Below, one piece after another: positions 24,142-30,666 of a stretch of 32,536 nucleotides of DNA; the first letter of the stretch is position 1, and every line of letters starts with the position of its first letter. Origin of the DNA: an uncultured Bacteroidales bacterium (GTDB lineage: Bacteria; Bacteroidota; Bacteroidia; Bacteroidales; Paludibacteraceae); contig ONWR01000021.1 in assembly GCA_900321605.1 (NCBI GenBank), positions 1-32,536 on the forward strand. The letters run 5' to 3'. The notes under the pieces are model-generated. The model had not been told where the DNA came from. It made no database searches and saw only the letters and a list, made by a program, of their open reading frames with translations. The translations under genes were made by a program, and so were the position numbers.

Positions 24142-25920
24142 TTATTCTATTTTGCGTCCGAATAGGTCGTATACCTGCCCGTTGCGGAGGAGGAGCACTT
24201 GTCCGTGACGGATGATCTTGGTCGGTTGCGATGAAGGATCTTGGGTGTTCTCCGTGCCCCACGTAGCCGGACGGGTGCCTTCGCCCCATTGACGGTAGAG
24301 CCAGTTGATACGTCCGTTGAACTTATCGAGGAACGCATCGCGTTTGGCGTTCATGTTGCTGTTCTCGCAGTAGTTCTGTGTGCCGTTCCAGAGCTGCGCA
24401 TCGCGTTGGGCTGCTAAGGCTACCAGAGAGGCAAAAGTACTGATCTCGGAACGGACGTCGCTCTGCTGATCGTGGTAGAAGATCCACCAGTACTCTTTCA
24501 GTTTGGCTTGGAAAGCAGGCCATGTAGCGAGCTGTCCGATCCAGTACTGAGGGAAGGTCGGGTTGTCGTAGATCCACGTCTCCGAGCCTCGGTTATACGC
24601 ATTGCCGAAATCCCATACGGGTCCGAAGAACCACTTCTCGGCTATGCCGTTCCGGTCGCGGTCTTTGTAGAGGTAACAACTGCCGTGATAACTCTCACAG
24701 TCCTCCATGATCTCCTGCACGAGGTAGTATTTGACGGCTTCGTCAAGGTCAATCCGGTTCCAGACATCCGTCTCGTTAGAGCCCCAGATAGCGGTATTGA
24801 GTCCGTTGAGTTGGTTCTCGACATAGGTACGCTGCTCGCCGGAGAGGATCTCGGGACTCTTCATCGTGATCCACACCTGTTGACCGTTTCCTTCGTAGAG
24901 GGTGACGTTGCCCTCCTCGTAGTAGTTATCGATCTCCACGAGCCAACCTCCACTGACGGAGTCGATGGCGTTATCCTCCTGCTCGGTGACATCCACACGG
25001 TTGGAACCAACGCGAATCTGTTCGGTCAGAAAATAGATACCTTGGTACTGACCGTTCATCACCAGTTCCACCGGCACCAAACCCGGTGTCCATCTCAGAC
25101 CGATTGCTTCGCTGAGTTTGAAACCGATATAGTTCTTCAGATAACCGAGGTTATCGTCCGCTCCGGCTAAGAGACACCAGTGTTTGTTCTTGGGCATACC
25201 GAGCACTTTCTGTTTGGCGTCGAACTTGATGCGGTAGGGTTTCTTGTCAAAGCCGTTCCACGTCCAGTTGCCTCGTCCTTTGAACTGTCCGGTCACCGGT
25301 ATTTCGCTGCTGCCCAAGGCGTCGTAGCCCGTGTTGAGCGGATCGATATACAGCGAGCCGGTGATATACTCCTCTTTGCTGGTAATGGCTACGCCGTTGG
25401 TCGTATTGAGATAGACGATCGGCAGGTTGCCGCTGGGGGTAACCGAACCGGTCTGTCCGCTCTGCGTACTCTCCCAGACGGCAAGGTTCATCCATGTGCC
25501 TTGCGCCCAGTTATCGCCGTTCACAGGCACGAAGATCTCTCCTGCACTCATCTGTGCATCGGAGGTAGCGGTGCGGGTGATGTTGAGCGTATTACTGATA
25601 TAATCCTTGAAATCGCTGAACCGCTGGTCGTACGTACCGGCTTGGATATCTCCGCCCACGAACGTAAAGCGATAGATGTCATTGACGGTCTGAGCGATGG
25701 AGACCGCCCATTTCTGCCCGTCAAAACTCATATCCAACACATGAGTCTCGGAGACATCGTCTCTGCCATACACCATCTTGACCGTAGAATAGCCGGTCTT
25801 AGAGTTGTCAAAATAGAGCGATCCCTGCGGAATCGTCATCGCCTGCATGCCTGCACTAAATAGGAAAAACAGCAGAATACCTGTGTACCTTTCCATTTTC
25901 ATTTTCATTTTCATTTTCAT
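24142..25920 (-). CDS. Secreted CotH-like (spore coat protein H family) kinase-fold protein with C-terminal tail
   Basis: The 592-residue protein has an unusual N-terminus of (Met-Lys) repeats before a signal peptide core (GILLFFLFSAGMQA). After about 170 residues of beta-rich sequence the CotH domain begins: FKGRGNWTW, KKPYRIKFD, LGMPKNKHWCLLAGADD, later SYHGSCYLYKD and the DFG-like GPVWDFGNA. Some family members are atypical protein kinases; activity here is untested. The C-terminus carries the shared tail KIIRHGQVLLL...FGRKIE. The first ATG overlaps the sulP stop (ATGA at 25917-25920), implying translational coupling. A surface protein inside a sulfate/cysteine unit is unexpected. Confidence 0.88.
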   Translation of the reverse strand: MKMKMKMKMERYTGILLFFLFSAGMQAMTIPQGSLYFDNSKTGYSTVKMVYGRDDVSETHVLDMSFDGQKWAVSIAQTVNDIYRFTFVGGDIQAGTYDQRFSDFKDYISNTLNITRTATSDAQMSAGEIFVPVNGDNWAQGTWMNLAVWESTQSGQTGSVTPSGNLPIVYLNTTNGVAITSKEEYITGSLYIDPLNTGYDALGSSEIPVTGQFKGRGNWTWNGFDKKPYRIKFDAKQKVLGMPKNKHWCLLAGADDNLGYLKNYIGFKLSEAIGLRWTPGLVPVELVMNGQYQGIYFLTEQIRVGSNRVDVTEQEDNAIDSVSGGWLVEIDNYYEEGNVTLYEGNGQQVWITMKSPEILSGEQRTYVENQLNGLNTAIWGSNETDVWNRIDLDEAVKYYLVQEIMEDCESYHGSCYLYKDRDRNGIAEKWFFGPVWDFGNAYNRGSETWIYDNPTFPQYWIGQLATWPAFQAKLKEYWWIFYHDQQSDVRSEISTFASLVALAAQRDAQLWNGTQNYCENSNMNAKRDAFLDKFNGRINWLYRQWGEGTRPATWGTENTQDPSSQPTKIIRHGQVLLLRNGQVYDLFGRKIE

Positions 25921-25923
25921 TTT
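25894..25923. repeat. Hexamer array (CATTTT)5 at the cotH start
   Basis: Five perfect CATTTT units (ATGAAA in the coding sense) give a string of in-frame ATG-AAA pairs. The sulP TGA stop (25917-25919) lies inside the array. Because the unit is 6 bases, copy-number change would alter the Met-Lys count but not the frame. Confidence 0.92.
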
Positions 25924-27647
25924 TTATTTTTCACCTTCATCAAGTCTTCCGCGCGGCGGAGAGCGAAATGGATATTCGCGCAGATATTATGCGGATCCAT
26001 CTGCTGCTCGATACCGCCTTGCAGCAACTGTTTATGTACATGGTCGTTCACGCCGGAGAGGATGATCGTGATACCCTCTTTGTGCGAACGCTGAATGAGC
26101 ATAGCGAGGTTATGCATCGCCGTCGAATCGACGAACGGCACCTTACGCATACGGATGATACGCACCGGATAGTCCTTACCCGACACATGGCTCATGATCT
26201 CATCGAAACGGTTCGCTATACCGAAGAAATACGGACCGTCGATCTCGTACACCTCCACGCCCTCGGGAACGGTCAGGTGCTCGAGGTTGAGATTACTCTC
26301 GGTATCTTCGTTCGGGTCGATCTCGTTATGGAAGGTACGGATCTGCGTCTCTTCGTTGGTACGCATCAGGAACAGCACCATCGCCAACAGCAGACCTACC
26401 TCGATAGCTACTGTCAGATCGAAGATCACCGTCAGGAAGAAAGTGGTCATCAGCACCCAGAAATCACGGTTACGGTGTTTGAAAAGACCCACTATCGTCT
26501 TCCATCCGCTCATCGAGTAAGCCACCATGATCAGCACCGCTGCCAGACACGCCATCGGTATGAGACCCACAAGCTGACCTAAGAACAGCAGCACGAGCAA
26601 CAGCACCACTGCATGAATGATACCTGCTACCGGCGTACGACCACCGTTATTGATGTTCGTCATCGTACGAGCGATAGCACCTGTAGCCGGAATACCGCCG
26701 AAGAACGGCACCACTACGTTCGCTATACCTTGCCCGATAAGCTCGGTGTTCGAGTTATGCTTATCGCCTATCACACCATCTGCCACCATCGCACTCAGCA
26801 AGCTCTCGATAGCGCCGAGCATAGCGATCGTGAAGGCAGAGGGGAACAGTTTCTGTATGAGCGTGAAGAACGACTCACCTTCCGCCAACTCCATCTGGGG
26901 CAGATGAGGAGCCGGGATGCCGTGCGGCAAAGCGTAGAGGTCGCCGATGGTCTGCACCGACGCTACACCCCACGACTCAGGAGCGTAGGTCTTGAGCAGC
27001 CACAATGCAAAAGTGGCGAACACGATAGCCGCCAACGAACCCGGGATACGTTTCGTCAGCTTAGGCATGAAGATACATACGAACAGCGAGAAAGCACCGA
27101 TGGCCAAAGCCCACCGGTTGACGCTGAAATGCTGCGCGTAATAGATCCATTTATCCACGAAGTTTGCCGGCACATCGCTCAGACCGAGACCGAAGAAATC
27201 GTTCATCTGGGTAGAGAAGATCGTCACGGCGATACCTGCGGTGAAACCGACGATGACGGGGTACGGCACGAACTTAATGACCGAACCCAGATGCGCTATA
27301 CCCATCACAATAAGCAGAATACCCGCCATGATGGTAGCGATCATCAGACCGCTCAGACCGTACTGCTGGATGATCCCGTAGATGATGACGATGAACGCAC
27401 CTGTAGGACCGCCTATCTGCACCTTGCTTCCGCCGAACATGGAGATCAGCAGACCGGCGATGATAGCCGTCACCAAGCCTTCCGTCGGACCTACACCCGA
27501 CGATATACCGAAAGCGATGGCGAGCGGGATCGCTACGATACCTACGATGATACCTGCCAACGCATCTTGACCGAACTGCGCACGGTTATACTGACGAAGT
27601 GTCTGGAACAACTTCGGCGAAAAGACTTCTTTGATTGATTCTTTCAT
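25917..27647 (-). CDS. SulP-family anion (probably sulfate) permease with STAS domain
   Basis: The 576-residue protein has the SulP membrane domain with many hydrophobic segments. It opens with AGIIVGIVAIPLAIAFGIS, followed by GGPTGAFIVIIYG and the later FGGIPATGAIARTMTNINNG. A C-terminal STAS domain follows (about residues 450-570, with FVDSTAMHNLAML). SulP proteins carry sulfate, bicarbonate or other anions; the cysK-cysE genes in the same unit favour sulfate, as inference. The ATG at 27647 (MKESIKEVFSPKLF) is chosen because the promoter's -7 box is only about 55 bases upstream; the longer in-frame start would lie upstream of that promoter. Confidence 0.92.
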   Translation of the reverse strand: MKESIKEVFSPKLFQTLRQYNRAQFGQDALAGIIVGIVAIPLAIAFGISSGVGPTEGLVTAIIAGLLISMFGGSKVQIGGPTGAFIVIIYGIIQQYGLSGLMIATIMAGILLIVMGIAHLGSVIKFVPYPVIVGFTAGIAVTIFSTQMNDFFGLGLSDVPANFVDKWIYYAQHFSVNRWALAIGAFSLFVCIFMPKLTKRIPGSLAAIVFATFALWLLKTYAPESWGVASVQTIGDLYALPHGIPAPHLPQMELAEGESFFTLIQKLFPSAFTIAMLGAIESLLSAMVADGVIGDKHNSNTELIGQGIANVVVPFFGGIPATGAIARTMTNINNGGRTPVAGIIHAVVLLLVLLFLGQLVGLIPMACLAAVLIMVAYSMSGWKTIVGLFKHRNRDFWVLMTTFFLTVIFDLTVAIEVGLLLAMVLFLMRTNEETQIRTFHNEIDPNEDTESNLNLEHLTVPEGVEVYEIDGPYFFGIANRFDEIMSHVSGKDYPVRIIRMRKVPFVDSTAMHNLAMLIQRSHKEGITIILSGVNDHVHKQLLQGGIEQQMDPHNICANIHFALRRAEDLMKVKNKK

Positions 27648-27702
27648 ATTTACCTTTTGTTCATTTATGGGGATATTTAGCCATATTTCCCAATTTCGGG
27701 TG

Positions 27703-27734
27703 CAAAGGTACTGCTTTTTTGGCACATACGCAAA
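27703..27734 (-). promoter_or_regulatory. Promoter of the sulP-cotH-cysK-cysE-lpdA unit
   Basis: On the minus strand TTTG (27731-27734) and TACCTTTG (27703-27710) are separated by exactly 20 bases, with AAAAAAGCAG adjoining the -7 box. No further promoter of this type was seen before lpdA, and spacers are 4-35 bases, so six genes appear to share it. Confidence 0.9.
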
Positions 27735-27743
27735 TAAAAAGAG

Positions 27744-27770
27744 AAAAATCGCCCGATTTGAGCGATTTTT
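27744..27770. terminator. Rho-independent terminator upstream of the sulP promoter
   Basis: AAAAATCGC (27744-27752) and GCGATTTTT (27762-27770) form a 9-bp stem with a 9-base loop. It isolates the sulP unit from transcripts coming from the right. Confidence 0.75.
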
Positions 27771-27783
27771 CCTTTTTTCAATT

Positions 27784-27811
27784 CACAAATCACAAATTAC
27801 AAATCACAAAG
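27784..27811. repeat. Heptamer array (CACAAAT)4
   Basis: Units CACAAAT, CACAAAT, TACAAAT and CACAAAG run in exact 7-base register in the spacer upstream of sulP. Just beyond it, GTACGGACT occurs twice (27827-27835 and 27846-27854), and a palindrome TTTGTACAAA lies at 27861-27870. Confidence 0.85.
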
Positions 27812-27922
27812 GGCTCACGGAGTTTGGTACGGACTAAAAGAATACGTACGGACTTTTCAGTTTGTACAAAATCCGATAGGACGCCTTATTAATTATTATA
27901 GTTTCCATTTAGAAACGCAATT

Positions 27923-27950
27923 TTTAGACTAATATTAATATTAGTCTAAA
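27923..27950. promoter_or_regulatory. Perfect 28-bp palindrome, candidate operator
   Basis: TTTAGACTAATATT (27923-27936) is followed directly by its exact reverse complement (27937-27950). A loopless 28-bp palindrome in a long gene-free stretch (27648-28113) is a plausible site for a dimeric DNA-binding protein; no known regulator motif was recognised. Confidence 0.6.
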
Positions 27951-27973
27951 GTAACCGAAAAAAAGCCATATGA

Positions 27974-28004
27974 TTTGGTGGTTTCAAAAAAAGTTGTACC
28001 TCTC
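27974..28004 (+). promoter_or_regulatory. Possible plus-strand promoter of a short RNA
   Basis: TTTG (27974-27977), an A-tract, and TACCTCTC (27997-28004) resemble the window's promoters but with 19 bases between the boxes and two mismatches in the -7 box. A hairpin lies about 60 bases downstream. No plus-strand gene follows. Confidence 0.35.
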
Positions 28005-28063
28005 ACAATTTATTTCATTAAAACGCTCCCTTATCGCAAAATGTTTTTTGTAAAAAATACAAC

Positions 28064-28096
28064 AAACCTCGGCCGTTTTTTAGGCGGTCGAGGTTT
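28064..28096. terminator. Hairpin, probable terminator
   Basis: AAACCTCG (28064-28071) pairs with CGAGGTTT (28089-28096). The inner CCG/CGG pairs too, with a G-T position between (pairable only in plus-strand RNA) and a 9-base loop. On the minus strand, T-rich sequence follows a few bases later, so it may end the operon coming from the right; on the plus strand it could end a short RNA. Confidence 0.65.
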
Positions 28097-28113
28097 AATT
28101 TTGTGTGATTAAG

Positions 28114-28197
28114 TTACTTTTTGCGGTTTAGCCAGATAACCGGCACTACAAAAATGGCAACCATCAGCACACTAATGATAATTGTTGTACTATCCAT
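28114..28197 (-). CDS. 27-residue single-span membrane peptide
   Basis: An ATG-started frame encodes 27 residues: a short polar start (MDSTT), one strongly hydrophobic segment (IIISVLMVAIFVVPVIWL) and a basic end (NRKK). This is a typical small inner-membrane protein with a cytoplasmic C-terminus by the positive-inside rule. It follows the 28226-28624 gene and precedes a terminator-like hairpin. The sequence before its ATG nearly repeats that before the upstream gene's ATG (TTAAAATT, then AATTCATTATGGA), supporting translation. Function is unknown. Confidence 0.7.
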   Translation of the reverse strand: MDSTTIIISVLMVAIFVVPVIWLNRKK

Positions 28198-28225
28198 AAT
28201 GAATTAATTTTAAAGGTTGATATAT

Positions 28226-28624
28226 TTACAAGTCAAAAACTATAGCTGCGTGTTTGGCTGCGTCGCCTTGCAAGAAACGCACCTCGATAATCGGCTGGTA
28301 GTCTATCTGCGAAAAGTGTTTTAGTTGCAAAGCTACAAATTGTTTATCTGCGGACACGCAACATTCGACCAACAGATTGCCGTTCATCGCTTGTTCAAAG
28401 CGGTTCATCTTAGCCAGCCGCTTTTCCAAAACTTGATCTCCGAGCGCAAACAGTTCCTTCAGTTCCTCGCGCAGAATAGGTGCATAATAACGGCTGGTGA
28501 AGTTGAGACGGCTATCCGTCGGAGCATAAACCAAGCGGTTGATCAGACCGAAGAAGGTTGATTTACGAGTGATATACGGTTGCAGGGCTACTGATTCTTT
28601 CAGCCCTTGTGGTTGATTTTCCAT
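28226..28624 (-). CDS. Conserved-looking hypothetical protein (132 residues)
   Basis: I do not recognise this family. The protein is soluble-looking, without a signal peptide or membrane span. A helical middle contains ILREELKELFALGDQVLEKRLAKMNRF written here in parts: ILREELKELFALG and then LEKRLAKMNRF. A C-terminal half with beta-strand character follows (LLVECCVSADKQFVALQL, EVRFLQGDAAKHAAIVF). It starts 20 bases after the exchanger gene and is followed by the 27-residue membrane peptide, so the three are probably co-transcribed. Confidence 0.75.
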   Translation of the reverse strand: MENQPQGLKESVALQPYITRKSTFFGLINRLVYAPTDSRLNFTSRYYAPILREELKELFALGDQVLEKRLAKMNRFEQAMNGNLLVECCVSADKQFVALQLKHFSQIDYQPIIEVRFLQGDAAKHAAIVFDL

Positions 28625-28644
28625 AATGAATTGAATTTTAATTG

Positions 28645-29115
28645 TTAATACGTTAAAAGCCTATATGTCAGGTAACCGGCGTACAATACCAGGAGAAGAA
28701 CTCCGCCCCAACGGTTGATAGAGCGGTTCTTGTTGCAAAGCAAAAGCCAAACGGCTAATGCGCTGACGGCTACCAAGGCGGCATCTATCTCGATGCCGGG
28801 ATAAACAGGCAGATGTTTGATTATTGCACTTGTTCCCAAGATGAAGAACACGTTGAAGATGTTGCTTCCGACGACGTTGCCGATGGCTATGTCGTTATTG
28901 TGTTTGAATGCAGCCACGACGGATGTTGCCAGTTCCGGCAAAGAGGTTCCGAGCGCCACGATGGTCAGACCGATGACGATGTCGGTTACGCCCAAGCGTT
29001 TGGCAAGTTTGGATGCGCCATCTACAAGCCAGTCCGCGCCTTTGACCAAAAGCACTAAACCAACAACCAAGAAAAGTCCTAATAAAATAGGATTCGATAA
29101 ATAAGATGATACCAT
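28645..29115 (-). CDS. Half-size Na+/Ca2+ exchanger (CaCA family)
   Basis: The 156-residue protein holds one alpha-repeat of the CaCA exchangers: KGADWLVDGASKLAKRLG, then GLTIVALGTSLPELATS and GNVVGSNIFNVFFILG, followed by further helices ending GGVLLLVLYAGYLTYRL. Full-length members have about 320 residues with two inverted alpha-repeats; here only one is present. Neither upstream nor downstream sequence shows the other half. It could be a dimerising half-transporter or a truncated remnant; the intact frame and operon position favour a working gene. Confidence 0.85.
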   Translation of the reverse strand: MVSSYLSNPILLGLFLVVGLVLLVKGADWLVDGASKLAKRLGVTDIVIGLTIVALGTSLPELATSVVAAFKHNNDIAIGNVVGSNIFNVFFILGTSAIIKHLPVYPGIEIDAALVAVSALAVWLLLCNKNRSINRWGGVLLLVLYAGYLTYRLLTY

Positions 29116-29163
29116 TTTATTGTTTCTATTTGTGTTGTTAATATTCAGTTATTTCGCTGAAAG

Positions 29164-29562
29164 TCAACACAAAATGCGCCGGAGGAAGTACACATAGTAC
29201 GTGCTCCCGGCAGACGAACAGAAAGGACTTGTCTCAAGCCGTTCCTGACCGCGAAAAACAATAAAAACAGGTTGGTAATGATGAATCATTTTGCGCAAGA
29301 AAGCCGTTCGGGTTCTGTTCTTGCCGAAAGGCGTGCGCTCGGTATTTGCACTGAAATGAGTGGGTACAGAGGTGGTTATGTTTGAACCATTGTTGGCAAG
29401 GGTCAAGGGTTCGCCTTGTATCCCCACAAGCGTGTGATGGTCGGTTTGCTGCACTGCGCAACCGGACGTTTGAACCGGCTTCGCAGTGGGCTTATCCATC
29501 GGCTCAAACCACTGAACGCCGATGCTCACCAAGATCAACAATATGTACCAAAATCGTTTCAT
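29164..29562 (-). CDS. Small exported hypothetical protein (132 residues)
   Basis: The protein starts with a hydrophobic segment (FWYILLILVSIGVQWF) that is a signal peptide or anchor. A Thr/Asn-rich middle follows, and the end has two cysteines (SPFCSSAGSTYYVYFLRRILC). No family was recognised. The ATG at 29562 is chosen because the promoter lies just upstream at 29577-29608; the longer in-frame start at 29619 would begin inside or before the promoter. That leaves a leader of only about 8 bases. It is probably the first gene of the small operon with the half-size exchanger, 48 bases downstream. Confidence 0.65.
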   Translation of the reverse strand: MKRFWYILLILVSIGVQWFEPMDKPTAKPVQTSGCAVQQTDHHTLVGIQGEPLTLANNGSNITTSVPTHFSANTERTPFGKNRTRTAFLRKMIHHYQPVFIVFRGQERLETSPFCSSAGSTYYVYFLRRILC

Positions 29563-29576
29563 CTCAAAAGCGGCTG

Positions 29577-29608
29577 CAAAGTTACTACTTTTTTCTGACA
29601 TATGCAAG
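29577..29608 (-). promoter_or_regulatory. Promoter of the exchanger operon
   Basis: On the minus strand CTTG (29605-29608) and TAACTTTG (29577-29584) are separated by 20 bases containing an AAAAAAG run. It lies just upstream of the 29562 start, in the gap after the eamA-type gene. Confidence 0.8.
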
Positions 29609-29626
29609 TTTTTCGCCATTTTATTT

Positions 29627-30511
29627 TTACTTCTCGCTGAGGATCATGAAGAGGACGGCGGCAATGCAGATGACGATGCCGACGAGGATGTTGACCGTCA
29701 GCGGTTCGCCAAAGACCAGCGTACCGATCAAGATTGCCGTTACGGGTTCGAAAGCGCCCAAAACAGACGTTTTGGTCGGACCGATAAGGCGCGTGGAAAG
29801 GGCTATCGTCAGCATGGCTATCATAGTCGGGAAGATTGCCAAGCCGATGAGATTCAGCACATCCGGAGTGGTGTCTATGCCTTGCAGCACCGGTGTTCCG
29901 TCAATAAGCAGGTATGCCAGAAAAGCGACAGCGCCTACCACCAGACCATAGAACGTGAGCATATGCTCGGAGATATGTTTGATACGCTGCGAGCGGTTGA
30001 CGATCACCAGATAGACGGCGTAACTCAAAGCGGACATCGCCGCGAGAACAATGCCGAGCCAGTGAATCTCTGTTCCGGCGGCGGGCCAGCTGAGCAAGAC
30101 CACTCCCGTTACCGTGGCGGCTATAGACAGCCATACCTGCCATTTGGGATAGACATGCAGCCCGACCATGATAAGCGCCACAAAGACCGGATACAAATAA
30201 ACGAACGTCGTCGCCAGCCCCGAAGGAATGAACCGGTACGACTCGAAGAGAAAGACACTGCTGGCGGCGAACAGACAGCCGAGCACAACCAACAGCCGCA
30301 TTTCCCGCCCGTTGACGCGGAAAGACTCATGCCGGAACGTCATCCAGAGACCTAAGATCACCGCCGAGATGGCATAACGGAAGAACAAGAGCGACAACAC
30401 CGGCACACCGCCGTCCAAAAGCGGTTTGCCGAACAGCGGATTCAGACCGTACGAGACACCTGCCGCCACTCCGGCTGCAAAGCCGAGAACTGTTTTCTGC
30501 TTCTGAGTCAT
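29627..30511 (-). CDS. EamA-family (drug/metabolite transporter superfamily) permease
   Basis: The 294-residue protein has about ten hydrophobic segments in two repeated halves. Typical EamA features are ISAVILGLWMTF, GLATTFVYLYPVFVALIMV in the first half and IGPTKTSVLGAFEPVTAILIG followed by FGEPLTVNILVGIVICIAAV in the second. Family members export amino acids, metabolites or drugs; the substrate here is unknown. The ATG at 30511 follows a 150-base leader from its own promoter at 30667-30698. Confidence 0.92.
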   Translation of the reverse strand: MTQKQKTVLGFAAGVAAGVSYGLNPLFGKPLLDGGVPVLSLLFFRYAISAVILGLWMTFRHESFRVNGREMRLLVVLGCLFAASSVFLFESYRFIPSGLATTFVYLYPVFVALIMVGLHVYPKWQVWLSIAATVTGVVLLSWPAAGTEIHWLGIVLAAMSALSYAVYLVIVNRSQRIKHISEHMLTFYGLVVGAVAFLAYLLIDGTPVLQGIDTTPDVLNLIGLAIFPTMIAMLTIALSTRLIGPTKTSVLGAFEPVTAILIGTLVFGEPLTVNILVGIVICIAAVLFMILSEK

Positions 30512-30547
30512 ATCAACGGTTGGGCGGTGGCGTTATTCAAAATCTTC

Positions 30548-30616
30548 TCACACTCCTTTTTCGGGAGTTCCTGCCGTTTCCGGCGCATCGGTCTGAATTC
30601 CATTTTGATAAGTCAT
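30548..30616 (-). CDS. Possible 22-codon leader ORF before the EamA gene
   Basis: An ATG-started frame of 22 residues (MTYQNGIQTDAPETAG..., ending PEKGV) lies in the EamA leader. Its DNA overlaps two small hairpins: GCCG with a four-base loop (30573-30584, GAAA on the transcribed strand) and ACTCC/GGAGT (30552-30568). It could be a leader peptide or simply chance in a structured leader. Confidence 0.25.
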   Translation of the reverse strand: MTYQNGIQTDAPETAGTPEKGV

Positions 30617-30666
30617 GCTTATTGAGGGCTGCAAGATTATCTCGGCGACTCCTTCCAAAGCGGGTG

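Noticed and set aside
24137-24289. Longer start for the C_GCAxxG_C_C gene
   Set aside because: The extra residues overlap the cotH 3' end and are Pro/Arg-rich; the ATG at 24136 gives the family length.
25894-25923. Phase-variable on/off switch for cotH
   Set aside because: The repeat unit is 6 bases, so slippage does not change the reading frame; only graded effects are possible.
26613-27638. 341-codon frame antisense to sulP
   Set aside because: Composition (many His, Arg, Asp, Thr) is that of an antisense shadow of a membrane protein gene.
27648-27725. Longer start for sulP
   Set aside because: It would begin upstream of the -7 box of the sulP promoter.
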